Virus record (IMG/VR): IMGVR_UViG_3300035181_001013
Coordinates: 114,797 to 178,796 of that record
Origin: a virus
DNA: 64,000 bases
Direction: 5' to 3' (one strand)
The position numbers and the translations under genes are program-made. Shown here in pieces: positions 7,705 through 16,813 of the stretch; positions within the stretch are counted from its first letter, which is position 1; each line of letters starts with the position of its first letter. The notes under the pieces are model-generated. The model saw only the letters and a list, made by a program, of their open reading frames with translations. It made no database searches and was not told the DNA's origin.

Positions 7705-8649
7705 TTATTCTGCTTTTGTTTTACGACGAGCGCGCAAACGTGCTAGAATAGCTTCTGGATCTTCTTCAGAATCACCATCAGAACTGCTTACTGGTTCTTC
7801 TTTTGTTTGAACTGGTTCTGGAGTCTTTGCTTTCGTTGACTTTGACGCAGCTTCTTTTACAGAGCCAACTTTTTCAGTAAGAACGTCATCTTCGTCACTA
7901 GAGTCGTATCTATCGCTATCCGAACTATCACCAATGTTATATTCCTCGCCTGTCATTGCAGCCTTTAACATAGCCTCAACTTTATCAACACCTGGGTGTT
8001 TTGGAAGAAGAGTTGAAAGATCGATGATAGACGACGACACATGTTCAACTGTGTCTTCATCCAAATCGCTTGGATTTTTTGCAAACGAGCTGCGCGAATA
8101 ATCAGCATAATCACCAGACTGGCGTTTCTTAATTATAAAGTTTGTTCCATTTTCGTATAGATAAGGAGGATATTCAAGATCACCACTTTCAAACGCATCC
8201 TTAATAGATTCATAAAGTTTGTTACCAAGAGCCAGATAACGAACCTTCCCTTCGTGTGTTTCTCCGGTATCTTTATCGACCGGAAGTGGATCACTAATTA
8301 TGAGAGCCTGAGCGAGATACTGTTTCTTGCGATAGTATTTCTTTCCATTATCTTTATCGTCTTTCTTATAAAATGCTGTAGAAACCTTACAAATCGGACA
8401 ATCTTCTCCATACATTTTTAAGCATGGGACGGATTTCTTTTCTCCATTAATTTCTAATGAATGCATCATTTTTTCAACTAAAAATCCTCTTGGATTGTCT
8501 TCATTCTTGTCTGGGAGAATACGAACTATTGATTGTTCACCAATTTCCATATTCCAGAATGGGTAATAATTATTTTGACCACTACCACCTTCGTTTGTAT
8601 CTGCTTTTTTGAATTGTGCCCGTAGGGCCTCCATTGAGAGTTGAGCCAT
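7705..8649 (-). CDS. 32: gp32 single-stranded DNA-binding protein
   Basis: A 314-residue gp32 homologue (T4: 301 aa). It coats single-stranded DNA in replication, recombination and repair and contacts the polymerase, UvsX and UvsY through its acidic tail. The zinc site is visible as His-x12-Cys-x7-Cys-x2-Cys (HSLEIN...VPCLKMYGEDCPIC), close to the T4 spacing of His-x12-Cys-x9-Cys-x2-Cys. The C-terminal third is acidic and Ser-rich (SSDSDRYDSSDEDD, DGDSEEDPEA), the expected protein-interaction tail, and ends with a basic patch. The start at 8649 has an AGGAG site; an upstream in-frame start at 8718 would add an unlikely Lys-rich leader. Confidence 0.95.
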   Translation of the reverse strand: MAQLSMEALRAQFKKADTNEGGSGQNNYYPFWNMEIGEQSIVRILPDKNEDNPRGFLVEKMMHSLEINGEKKSVPCLKMYGEDCPICKVSTAFYKKDDKDNGKKYYRKKQYLAQALIISDPLPVDKDTGETHEGKVRYLALGNKLYESIKDAFESGDLEYPPYLYENGTNFIIKKRQSGDYADYSRSSFAKNPSDLDEDTVEHVSSSIIDLSTLLPKHPGVDKVEAMLKAAMTGEEYNIGDSSDSDRYDSSDEDDVLTEKVGSVKEAASKSTKAKTPEPVQTKEEPVSSSDGDSEEDPEAILARLRARRKTKAE

Positions 8650-8794
8650 TGTTGTTCTCCTTTTCGCTTTTCTCGTTATATCTACATTTAAGTAGTTTTT
8701 CTTCTTTTTAGTTTTCACTTCTAATATAATACAAATTATTTTAATTCACATCAAGGGTTATGATAAAATATATTTCAATATCTTATCACATGAG

Positions 8795-8802
8795 TATTTA
8801 TG
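8795..8802 (-). promoter_or_regulatory. Late-promoter-like box CATAAATA upstream of gp32
   Basis: The minus strand reads CATAAATACTC, one base off the late consensus, in the 180-base gap before the gp32 start. An imperfect hairpin (about 8760-8790) follows in the leader. Both are compatible with late expression and regulated translation of gp32, but the leader function is inference. Confidence 0.4.
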
Positions 8803-8829
8803 ATGTTCCCCTCAACAGACACCAATAAA

Positions 8830-9480
8830 TTAATGTCTTTTTTCCCAAACCACTTCAAAGTCTGGACATTCTAAAAACATTTGTGGGTCCAAATTTCCGT
8901 CTGCTGAAATCATTGCTTCAAAGTTTGCAAAGTTTGTTAAATAATCTGGGTCGCCTTTCAAAGCATCACGAATCAACTCCACACAAGAAAGAGCGTTGTC
9001 ATCTGCAAGATTGAATAAAGTATCATAAGGACGTCCCAGATATGTTTTCGATGCGTCTAAAACTGCTGTCCAATCTGATAAAGGCATATATTTGGGTTTT
9101 AATAATGCAACTGAACTAGTTTGATTATCAAATACAGTACTAAATCCTGAATAATGAACACCAGTTCCCGTAGCTTCGATAAACCTATAACTATCATCCG
9201 ATTCTACTGTATCTTCAAGGTTCATGAATACATGACCGTAATACCCTCTTTTTCCAGTTAACACACAATGAGCAATTTCTATGGCGTAAGTGGACAAGTG
9301 TCCATCGTGTCTTGAAGCAATTATGTAATAGTTATCTACTAACAATTTTCGAATTTCGTCAAATTCTTCTGGAGTTAACGTTTTTTTAGTAACCCAATTA
9401 ATTTTTCCAATTGTAGTCGAAATGAAATTTTTTATATTATTCCACGTTGTTGTTAACACACATTTTGCTTTTGCCCACAT
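8830..9480 (-). CDS. Permuted papain-like (YiiX/NlpC-P60 type) amidase or protease
   Basis: The 216-residue product has the order of active-site elements typical of circularly permuted papain-like enzymes (YiiX, family C92): a catalytic His in YYGHVFMN (His83) followed by the Cys in ALSCVELIRDAL (Cys166). A conserved GRPYDTLFN segment lies just before the Cys. Members of this group hydrolyse amide or thioester bonds in peptidoglycan or lipids. The N-terminus has a weakly hydrophobic stretch but no clear signal peptide. It is the last gene of the fibre cassette, so a role in wall remodelling at entry or lysis is plausible. The substrate is unknown. Confidence 0.72.
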   Translation of the reverse strand: MWAKAKCVLTTTWNNIKNFISTTIGKINWVTKKTLTPEEFDEIRKLLVDNYYIIASRHDGHLSTYAIEIAHCVLTGKRGYYGHVFMNLEDTVESDDSYRFIEATGTGVHYSGFSTVFDNQTSSVALLKPKYMPLSDWTAVLDASKTYLGRPYDTLFNLADDNALSCVELIRDALKGDPDYLTNFANFEAMISADGNLDPQMFLECPDFEVVWEKRH

Positions 9481-9495
9481 TACGTTCTCCTTATA

Positions 9496-9957
9496 TTATG
9501 CCGCCGGAACTTCTTCTGGTTGAATTGGAGCAGTTAAAATAGTATTTGCTCTACCCGGTCCAATTAATCCATACGTTTCAAGAGCCTGAACTCCAGCAAT
9601 CGTGTCTGGACGTGCAAGATTTACATTTGACGCATTTGACATATCTGCAGCCATTACCCGAAGGGCTGCAGATAATTGTCTTGTTGCTGCTGGTGCTGTG
9701 GGGTTGTCTATTGACGCTAAATCAATTGTAACTTTTTCTGTTTGTGTGAAACGATTTCTAAATGCTAGCTTTGTGATTATTGTGTTATTTACTGTAACAT
9801 CTGGGTTAGCACCAATCCATGCATCTAGTGTTGCTTGATCGGGAATTGGAGAACCTGCATCCCAAACGAGATCAGAATACACAGAACCATCACCAAGTGC
9901 GTGACACTGAACTGCTGGGAAACCGATTCCAATTGCTTGTATATACGTCATTGCCAT
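9496..9957 (-). CDS. Hypothetical protein of the tail-fibre cassette
   Basis: The 153-residue product is not firmly recognised. The N-terminal segment (AVQCHALGDGSVYSDLVW) followed by IPDQATLDAWI resembles small proteins encoded beside phage tail fibre genes. The middle is Ala/Asp-rich and helical. It has a late-promoter-like box 22 bases upstream of its start and sits directly after the short fibre genes, so it may be a fibre-associated or baseplate accessory protein. This is inference from context. Confidence 0.65.
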   Translation of the reverse strand: MAMTYIQAIGIGFPAVQCHALGDGSVYSDLVWDAGSPIPDQATLDAWIGANPDVTVNNTIITKLAFRNRFTQTEKVTIDLASIDNPTAPAATRQLSAALRVMAADMSNASNVNLARPDTIAGVQALETYGLIGPGRANTILTAPIQPEEVPAA

Positions 9958-9978
9958 TTTTTATCTCCTAATTTTATG

Positions 9979-9986
9979 TATTTATG
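9979..9986 (-). promoter_or_regulatory. Late-promoter-like box CATAAATA
   Basis: The minus strand reads CATAAATACAT 22 bases upstream of the ATG at 9957. It differs from the TATAAATA consensus at the first base only. Confidence 0.5.
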
Positions 9987-10013
9987 GGTAAATGTTAACT
10001 TATTGTTTAAATT

Positions 10014-10817
10014 TTACTTAAATTCAATAATTATATAATTGCTGTCTCCACTTCCTCCTAGACTTGCAGTTGAACCTCTATTAACGTAAGATGTCCCTGA
10101 ACCATTGGCTCCCAGTCTTGCGGAATAAGTAACCGTTGAAACTGAACCAGGTTTGTCTGTTCTTGATATTGTTGTATTAATTGGTCTTCCTGCAGTTCCA
10201 ACGTTAGCAGAGGTAGCTCCAATTAACGTGGTATTACGAAATACAGCAGTTGTTATTGTTCTACCGGACGTTGAATTATCCAACATTAAACTAAACAATA
10301 TCATCACGGTAGAATCAGGGAGAAGTGGCGTAAATGGTTGACTCCAAATTTGAAAACCTCCAGAAGAACTTGGAGTTGTATTATCATAAGGAATTTGTGC
10401 TGTTCCTGTTTGATTAGGAATATTTCCTGTAATTAACTGAACAACCTGACCGAAAGGAATCCATTGTGTTGTATATCGTTCATAATTTCCTAAATCTGTA
10501 TTTCCTCTAATCATTCCGAATGTAGGAGATGCTGGACGTTGTGCAGTTGTTCCCACAGGAACAGTAATTGAACCTGTTCCTGAAAACACTTGATTTGGAT
10601 CAACACCACCAATTAATATCCAACTTGTGCCTGTATCTTGATACATTGCTGCTGCATCTGTTGCAATGTAAATATTCCCTGTATTGCCAAATGAAGGACG
10701 AGCTGATAAAAGTCCAGAAGACATTTGAGGATTCCCACCACCATTTAATAATACAAGTTTTCCGTTAACGTCTGGCGTATTTGAAAAACTATATGAACCT
10801 AAAACTGGAGTTGACAT
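10014..10817 (-). CDS. Tail fibre or virion surface protein
   Basis: A 267-residue, Gly/Ser/Thr-rich beta protein typical of phage fibre tips. An N-terminal stretch has the pattern YIATDAAAMYQDTGTSWILI, seen in many fibre proteins as a repeat unit around a W-x-x-I/L strand. A second unit reads QRPASPTFGMIRGNTDLGNYERY. The C-terminal half looks like a jelly-roll domain. It has a perfect late promoter 22 bases upstream of its start. No enzymatic motif is visible. It is likely a receptor-binding or decoration protein of the distal tail; which fibre it belongs to cannot be told. Confidence 0.7.
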   Translation of the reverse strand: MSTPVLGSYSFSNTPDVNGKLVLLNGGGNPQMSSGLLSARPSFGNTGNIYIATDAAAMYQDTGTSWILIGGVDPNQVFSGTGSITVPVGTTAQRPASPTFGMIRGNTDLGNYERYTTQWIPFGQVVQLITGNIPNQTGTAQIPYDNTTPSSSGGFQIWSQPFTPLLPDSTVMILFSLMLDNSTSGRTITTAVFRNTTLIGATSANVGTAGRPINTTISRTDKPGSVSTVTYSARLGANGSGTSYVNRGSTASLGGSGDSNYIIIEFK

Positions 10818-10839
10818 TTAAAATTCCTTTTAACAAATG

Positions 10840-10847
10840 TATTTATA
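10840..10847 (-). promoter_or_regulatory. T4-type late promoter core TATAAATA
   Basis: The minus strand reads TATAAATACATT, a perfect late core 22 bases upstream of the ATG at 10817. Confidence 0.75.
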
Positions 10848-10849
10848 TT

Positions 10850-11917
10850 TTATCCAAGTAAAAATCTTGTATCACACTGAGCATAATCTTGAACATACGT
10901 TGGAGACACATATCCTGTTCCTGTAGTTGTAAGTGACATAACGTTCCCATTTCCACTATAATCAACACATGAAGTTACAATTGTGTCAACTGGACTTTCA
11001 TTAAAATCGTATCTTCCCACTAATCCGTATGTTATTCCATCACTCATTCCTTTAGTAGTATAAATTGTTTGAATTTCTTCAGAAGACAACAAACGATTAA
11101 AATAATAAACATCATCAACTTTAGTATTATTTGATTCAGCACCTGTATAACCAGGTATTACAGGGTATCCATTTACATAAATCATCGTAGGCAATCCTGC
11201 TATCTGAATTGCATTTGAAGCAGTGTTGTTGAGAAGTCCATTGATATAAATACTATGAATTTGAGTCCCGGCTGTTCCTACTCCATTTGATGAAACTGTG
11301 CAACTGTATGCACAATGAACCCATGTATCGATGGGAGAAATATATCTTCCGTTTATTGTACCAGAAGCTGCAGTTTGGGCAGGTTGAACTACATATGTTC
11401 CTGTTCCTCCTGAACCAGTCAATTGTGCAACAATCTGGGTTCCATTTTGAATATTAGTTCCGGATATCCCCTTCCCCACAACAACTGTTCCAGCTGTTAC
11501 ACCAGTCACTGTTAAAGTATTACCAGAAATGGAACCAGTAACAACAAAAGTAGGAGAAATTGTCCCTGTCAATCCAACACCATTTGAAGTTACTAAGTTT
11601 GCTCCTCCCCATGTCCAACATGTTAACGTTCCTGGGGCAGTCGAACCTGTGCCACCTTGATTCATGCCCATCTGCATACCAGTTGTAGTTGTTCCATTTT
11701 GTTGTTGATGGGAACCATTATATACTCCAACCATACTTGATGCTGTACCACCACCTCCACTTGTTGCGGCAATAGAAGCCGTATTCATCCAAAACATCAT
11801 GGTATATGCTCCCGTTGTATCAACAGGAATATTAGGAACTCCGGTGGTTTTTAAAGGATATGCAGACAAAAATGAAGCGTTTCCTGAGGAGGTTGCTATA
11901 TAATTTTGAAGTGCCAT
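10850..11917 (-). CDS. LamG/concanavalin-like adhesin protein
   Basis: The 355-residue product looks like a laminin-G/concanavalin A-like lectin domain. It shows the pattern AYTMMFWMNTAS near residue 40, WVHCAYSCTV and the closing segment KVDDVYYFNRLLSSEEI that marks this fold (usually DDVRIYNRALSxxEI). Inserted in the middle (about 110-190) is a Gly/Thr-rich stretch that resembles a small tail-fibre repeat (TGTISPTFVVTGSISGNTL). Such proteins bind carbohydrates on the host surface. It is in the fibre cassette and very likely a virion adhesin. Confidence 0.75.
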   Translation of the reverse strand: MALQNYIATSSGNASFLSAYPLKTTGVPNIPVDTTGAYTMMFWMNTASIAATSGGGGTASSMVGVYNGSHQQQNGTTTTGMQMGMNQGGTGSTAPGTLTCWTWGGANLVTSNGVGLTGTISPTFVVTGSISGNTLTVTGVTAGTVVVGKGISGTNIQNGTQIVAQLTGSGGTGTYVVQPAQTAASGTINGRYISPIDTWVHCAYSCTVSSNGVGTAGTQIHSIYINGLLNNTASNAIQIAGLPTMIYVNGYPVIPGYTGAESNNTKVDDVYYFNRLLSSEEIQTIYTTKGMSDGITYGLVGRYDFNESPVDTIVTSCVDYSGNGNVMSLTTTGTGYVSPTYVQDYAQCDTRFLLG

Positions 11918-11928
11918 ATTTTATCCTA

Positions 11929-13017
11929 TTAAGTAAACGCTAAACTAATTTCAGATAATAACCAATTACTTGCAAGATTTCCTGAAACACTATTGTTTCT
12001 TGTAAACTCAAATTGATAAAGAGTTCCAGGTGTAAGCGATAAAGACGCTAGTGTTACTGTTTGCGAATAATACTGAAAATAGTTGTTTGTTGGAACAGAT
12101 AACACTCCAAGCGTAGAGATTAAATTCCAGGAACTAATAGGTCCATTATTTGGAAGACTTCTAACATAAAGTTTGGGTTGTATGGATGCCGTTGTTCCTG
12201 GAGCAGTTTGTGCCCTCCCCTTATAATAAAACGTTAAATTTGTTGCGCCTAATGGAATTGATACATAACACCCAACTCCCTGTTCAACAGTATTTGAAAA
12301 TTGGCGAACATTTAAACCAATATTATTCGGATCGGTTACAGTAGGAGCAAGAGCATTAACAGCCCAATCTGCATTATTTGGTGAATCTAAACTAGCTGGG
12401 AAATACGTAAATGTTCTGAGAGGTGGAATAATTGAAGTTAATCCAGTAATATCTGAAGGAACAAGAGTAACTGCACCCGTTTTCCCCGCAACAGATGTTA
12501 CGGCTCCAGAGCCAACGACAGTTAAACCATTTGCAACGATAACGATTCTGATCTGTCTTGTATTTCCTGCAACTTTAACAGTTACTGTATTTGTAGAAGT
12601 CAACACAACACTATCCGCCTGAATTAAAGCGTTTGTGGAATTATCGAACAAAGAAACAACAACGTTTTGTGTTCCAAGATTATGAGTTACATCTGCATAA
12701 TATATGTTTCCCGAAACGAGTGTCCATGATGAAATTACAGTAGAATAAGAGCTTGGAGTAGTGGCATTATTAACCCACACGCTTCCATTGTAATACAAGA
12801 CCTGTCCAGTTGTGGGTGATGTTAGATTAACATCTGTTAATCCAGATAATGCTTCTGGTGGTCCAACTTGAACAACAGAATCGGTTCCATTGTTCTTTTT
12901 AATATACATCTTACCATCATACGTATTAATGGCAATTTCACCCAACTGCAAATCAGTAGTAGATGGAACCTTCGCTGCAACTGCTGATCTTTTAATTAAA
13001 ATTGTATTTGTAGCCAT
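11929..13017 (-). CDS. Tail fibre protein with LGEIAINTYDGKMY module
   Basis: A 362-residue fibre protein. The N-terminus has the widespread phage fibre module KRS...KVPSTTDLQLGEIAIN followed by TYDGKMYIKKNNGTDSVVQV, which usually marks the attachment end of a trimeric fibre. The same module opens the 1028-residue fibre encoded next door. The C-terminal part (about 195-362) is a separate beta-rich domain. The ribosome binding site GGAGG lies 6 bases from the ATG. Two palindromes sit between this gene and the long fibre gene upstream. Confidence 0.8.
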   Translation of the reverse strand: MATNTILIKRSAVAAKVPSTTDLQLGEIAINTYDGKMYIKKNNGTDSVVQVGPPEALSGLTDVNLTSPTTGQVLYYNGSVWVNNATTPSSYSTVISSWTLVSGNIYYADVTHNLGTQNVVVSLFDNSTNALIQADSVVLTSTNTVTVKVAGNTRQIRIVIVANGLTVVGSGAVTSVAGKTGAVTLVPSDITGLTSIIPPLRTFTYFPASLDSPNNADWAVNALAPTVTDPNNIGLNVRQFSNTVEQGVGCYVSIPLGATNLTFYYKGRAQTAPGTTASIQPKLYVRSLPNNGPISSWNLISTLGVLSVPTNNYFQYYSQTVTLASLSLTPGTLYQFEFTRNNSVSGNLASNWLLSEISLAFT

Positions 13018-13040
13018 ATGGCCCTCCTATATAGGAAAAT

Positions 13041-13137
13041 ACCTTGTATATACAAGGTTTTATTACTTAATATACCTTTTATGATCATACGGTTTATGTC
13101 TTCTATGAATACTTCTCCATAAAAGAAGTATTCATAG
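13041..13137. repeat. Two perfect inverted repeats in a fibre-gene spacer
   Basis: The 131-base spacer holds an 18-base perfect palindrome (13041-13058, arms ACCTTGTAT/ATACAAGGT) and a 14-bp hairpin with a 7-base loop (13103-13116 with 13124-13137, arms CTATGAATACTTCT/AGAAGTATTCATAG). Neither is followed by a clean U-run on the minus strand. They may act as RNA stabiliser, attenuator or processing signals, or as a recombination hot spot between fibre genes. Confidence 0.6.
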
Positions 13138-13148
13138 TATTAAAATGT

Positions 13149-16100
13149 CTAAAAAGTTCCTCCGTCAATAACCTGTCCAACGATCATTGCATCTGTAATT
13201 CCATAACCAACAGTAGTTGTTGGAGTTGTGGTAACTTGTGAGAATGGAACTGTAATATTCACTGCAGTTCCAACTGAAGTTATTAAACCTTTAGCATTAA
13301 CTGTAATTGGATAGTGGTTTGAGCCACCTGTGTTATACGTTCCAGCAACAACACCACTATTTGCAAGTGTTAACGGAATGCTTGTTGTTCCAGAACCAGT
13401 CGCATCACCTGTACAAGTAATTGTTTGATTTCCAGTTAAATATGCAGTTGTGGATGCAGCAGTTACCTGACCTTGGGCGTTCACACTAAATGTATTATAC
13501 CCAGAACCTGCAGTAACTGCAGTGTTTGTAATACTAAATGTGTTTCCAGTTAACGTTAAACCTGTTCCAGCAGTATATGTATTAGCTCCAGTAAACTGTG
13601 AGAACGTAAGGTTTGTTGTTCCTACTGTAATTGGGCCAGAAACTGACTCTGTCCAACCAGTACTATTTAAAGTTGTTCCTTGATCGACATAAACTGCCAT
13701 ACCAGCAACTTGAGCAGAAGTTGTTGCATCTGTAGCACGACCCCAAGCACCAGCAGCAACAACGTAGATACCATTTTGGGAGGCTGTTGTTTGATTCTTA
13801 ACGAGAACGCGGTCTCCAGCTATAACTGCAACACCATCAATTGTTTGTGTTCCAGAAAGGGTAATATTTGCTGTAGTTGCAACCTTAACAGATTCTTTCC
13901 AAGATAAGCCGGCAACTGCATTATCAACGTATTGTTTTGTAGCAGCTCCAAGAGCAACTGTTGGATCTCCAGAAAGAACCAATAAACCAGTCATTGTGTC
14001 TCCAGCCTTGTTGACTGGGGAGAAACCCAAAGCTGTTGTTACGTCTGTTGAAGTCAATGTTACTACACCAGTTCTTGTATTAAATGAAAGTACACCAGTG
14101 TTACCAAATGTTATGTTTCCTGTTGCACTTGAAACACTAATTCCCGAACCTGCAACAGCTGACAACACACCAGTGTTTGAAATTGTTACTGTTCCAGTTG
14201 TACTAGACACTCCAATACCGGAACCTGCAACGTTTGATGTTACACCAGTATTTGTTATTGTTAATGTCCCTGTTCCGTTTGTTACACTAACACCGGAACC
14301 TACTGAAACTGTTTTATATTCAAGTCCAGTAGCTCCAGAGTTAACTCCAAGAATTTGGTAAGCAGAACCAATTGAGGATAAACCAGTTCCACCATAACCA
14401 GTAGCAACTGTTGAACCATTCCAGGTACCAGAAGTGATTGTTCCAACTGTTACGATTGAACTACTACCTGCAACTGGGGCACGAGAAGTGTCTGTTGGGT
14501 GAATGTGGTCTTGACGTGAATATAAATAAGAAGTTCCAACTGCAACTGTCCCATCCATAATTGGATTTGATGTGCCTGCTTGACCAAGGACAAATGCTGT
14601 TGTGGCAATTTGTGTTGTATTAGTATTTGAAGGCGCAGTGGGGGCAGTAGGAGTTCCCGTAAAAGACGGAGAAGCAAGTAACGCATAAGACGCTGCTGGT
14701 GTTCCACCTAAACTTGTTGCGTTTGCAGCAGTCCCAGTAATGCTAATTCCCCAAGTTCCAGAAGCTCCTGTACCAGTTAATGTAGGAGCATATACAGAGT
14801 TTATGTCTGTAATACCATATCCCGCAACCGTTGTTGGTTTCATTGTAATTGAACTAAAGGATGGAGTAATTGTGACTGCAGCACCAGTTGCTGTTACACG
14901 TCCTTTTGCATCAACCGTAAATGGTGTAACTGCTGTTGCACTATTATTATACGTGCCTGCTGTAACTCCAGAGTTTGCAAGAGTTAACGTAATAGCAGTT
15001 GTACCTGAACCTGTGACATCCCCTGAACACGTAATCGTTTGATTTCCAGTTAAATATGCTGTCGTAGAAGCTAGTGTGACCTGACCCTGGGCATTAACAC
15101 TGAAAGTATTGTAACCGGAACCGGCTGTTACTGCAGTGTTTGTAATACTAAAAGCATTTCCAGTTAATGTTAAACCTGTTCCGGCAGTATATGTTCCAGC
15201 ACCTGTAAATTGTGAAAACACGATATTTGTAGTTCCAACTACAATTGCACCTGACGTTGTTTGTGTCCAACCCGTATTTGCTTGAGTTGTTCCTTGGTCA
15301 ACGTATACTGTCAACCCTTGGAATTCAGCATTTGCATCTGCATCTATTGAACGTGTCCAAGTACCTGTCCCAGCAACATAAATACCATTTTGAGTTGCAT
15401 TTGTTTGATTTTTAACAAGAACACGTTCACCAGCAACTGTTGTGTGGCCATCAATAGATTGGAGACCCGAAAGGGTAATATTTGCTGTAGTTGCACACGT
15501 AACGGCTTCTTTCCAAGACAAACCAGCAATAGCATTATCAACATATTGTTTTGTTGCAGCACCAAGAGCAACTGTTGGATCTCCAGAAAGAACCAATAAA
15601 CCAGTCATTGTGTCTCCAGCCTTGTTGACTGGTGTATATCCTAACGCTGTTGTAATATCACTAGAACCAACTGCTGTGGTTCCAGTAACTAAACCTTTGG
15701 AACTTCTTGTAAATTTTAAGAATGTTCCCGAACCACTGTCAACAATAGTTGCAAGTGTTGTTGTAATTGCTGTTGTACCCGAACCAGAGACGTCTCCAGA
15801 TAATGTAATTGTTTCGTTTCCAGAAAGAGGAGTGTACCCAAGAGCTGTACTAATATCAGACGATAATAATGTTATGGCACCTGTTCTCCCAAATACTGAA
15901 GTGACTGGGAATGCAATTGCAACTGAAGAGGCTGTTGTAACTAAACCTTTTCCATTTACTGTAAATGCTCCAACATGAGTACTATCTCCAAAAGAACCTG
16001 TATTTGAATTAACTGTTGCTAACGTAAGAGTAACAGCGTCACCACTTACTGAACCGGATACGTCACCAGAGTAAGTATATGCTCCAACCTGAATAATACT

Positions 16101-16235
16101 ATCAACACCGTTGTTGATGTGCATATACATTTTACCGTCATACGTATTTAATCCAACTTCACCAATCGCGATATCGGATGTTGTTGGAACTTTACCTTGT
16201 GTTGCTGTTCTTTTTAAGAGAATTTGATTTGACAT
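13149..16235 (-). CDS. Long tail fibre protein with internal duplication
   Basis: A 1028-residue fibre. It begins with KRTATQGKVPTTSDIAIGEV and TYDGKMYMHINNGVDS, the fibre attachment module shared with the neighbour at 11929-13017. A roughly 240-residue block (SSDITTALGYTPVNKAG, DTMTGLLVLSGDP, KQYVDNAIAGLSWKE, RVLVKNQT..NGIYV, TAGTGLTLTGN) occurs twice, starting near residues 190 and 728, with an offset of 538 residues (1614 bases). Parts are almost identical at DNA level. Between the copies are many collagen-free beta-strand repeats of the VTNTGTLTITNTGV type. No chaperone or peptidase domain is evident at the C-terminus. It probably forms a trimeric host-recognition fibre. Confidence 0.85.
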   Translation of the reverse strand: MSNQILLKRTATQGKVPTTSDIAIGEVGLNTYDGKMYMHINNGVDSIIQVGAYTYSGDVSGSVSGDAVTLTLATVNSNTGSFGDSTHVGAFTVNGKGLVTTASSVAIAFPVTSVFGRTGAITLLSSDISTALGYTPLSGNETITLSGDVSGSGTTAITTTLATIVDSGSGTFLKFTRSSKGLVTGTTAVGSSDITTALGYTPVNKAGDTMTGLLVLSGDPTVALGAATKQYVDNAIAGLSWKEAVTCATTANITLSGLQSIDGHTTVAGERVLVKNQTNATQNGIYVAGTGTWTRSIDADANAEFQGLTVYVDQGTTQANTGWTQTTSGAIVVGTTNIVFSQFTGAGTYTAGTGLTLTGNAFSITNTAVTAGSGYNTFSVNAQGQVTLASTTAYLTGNQTITCSGDVTGSGTTAITLTLANSGVTAGTYNNSATAVTPFTVDAKGRVTATGAAVTITPSFSSITMKPTTVAGYGITDINSVYAPTLTGTGASGTWGISITGTAANATSLGGTPAASYALLASPSFTGTPTAPTAPSNTNTTQIATTAFVLGQAGTSNPIMDGTVAVGTSYLYSRQDHIHPTDTSRAPVAGSSSIVTVGTITSGTWNGSTVATGYGGTGLSSIGSAYQILGVNSGATGLEYKTVSVGSGVSVTNGTGTLTITNTGVTSNVAGSGIGVSSTTGTVTISNTGVLSAVAGSGISVSSATGNITFGNTGVLSFNTRTGVVTLTSTDVTTALGFSPVNKAGDTMTGLLVLSGDPTVALGAATKQYVDNAVAGLSWKESVKVATTANITLSGTQTIDGVAVIAGDRVLVKNQTTASQNGIYVVAAGAWGRATDATTSAQVAGMAVYVDQGTTLNSTGWTESVSGPITVGTTNLTFSQFTGANTYTAGTGLTLTGNTFSITNTAVTAGSGYNTFSVNAQGQVTAASTTAYLTGNQTITCTGDATGSGTTSIPLTLANSGVVAGTYNTGGSNHYPITVNAKGLITSVGTAVNITVPFSQVTTTPTTTVGYGITDAMIVGQVIDGGTF

Positions 16236-16256
16236 ATATTTTTCCTGTTGTTATAT

Positions 16257-16808
16257 TTAAAATGTTCCTGCATCTAATGATATTTCTAAATCTTGTGCTG
16301 ATGTTACTCTTCCAGTACTGTCTACGGTAAACTGTCCAACAGAACTTACAGTTCCATATATTCCTGGAGTTACTCCATTGTCCTTTAACGTTGTATTTAT
16401 ACTAACATTAGTAGAACCATCAAATGATGTGTTACCTATTACATCATTAGTAAGTGAAATATTGACAGGAGTTGCAAGCTTTACAGCTTCTGCAACTGAT
16501 CCAGTTGAAATTGCATTATTAATCTGTGTAGATGACCACAGAATATTGGTTCCAGTAGATGAATCGTCTACAACTGTCTCGTTTGACGATATGTCTGTAA
16601 CAACAGGGCAAACAAACGTAGATAGTAAATCTTCGAATGCTGTTTGTTGTTCTGTATCTAGTGTGGTTTCAAAATAAAATTGAAGTTGTGGAGAACCATC
16701 ATCCACAATCTGTTCGAGTAATATACCAATTGTTGGTGTATTGTTGATTGCATCAAGCAATGCCCCAACGCACGTTGTATAATATGTTGGACTATATATT
16801 GTTGACAT
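16257..16808 (-). CDS. Short fibre-related protein
   Basis: A 183-residue protein. The N-terminal half (about 1-90) is unrelated to known motifs. The C-terminal half has fibre-type repeats such as YGTVSSVGQFTVDSTGRVTS, which match units in the long fibre encoded downstream (there TPFTVDAKGRVTAT). It may be a fibre adaptor, or a proximal segment that shares the repeat with the long fibre. It lies 21 bases before the long fibre gene in the same transcript. Confidence 0.7.
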   Translation of the reverse strand: MSTIYSPTYYTTCVGALLDAINNTPTIGILLEQIVDDGSPQLQFYFETTLDTEQQTAFEDLLSTFVCPVVTDISSNETVVDDSSTGTNILWSSTQINNAISTGSVAEAVKLATPVNISLTNDVIGNTSFDGSTNVSINTTLKDNGVTPGIYGTVSSVGQFTVDSTGRVTSAQDLEISLDAGTF

Positions 16809-16813
16809 TTAAT

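Noticed and set aside
13041-13137. Phage attachment site
   Set aside because: No integrase gene is present and T4-like phages are virulent; the inverted repeats are better read as RNA or recombination elements.
15442-15978. 178-codon open frame on the plus strand opposite the long fibre
   Set aside because: It is antisense to a repetitive Thr/Gly/Val-rich fibre gene, shows a matching low-complexity composition and has no ribosome site. Several similar shadows exist over the other fibre genes.
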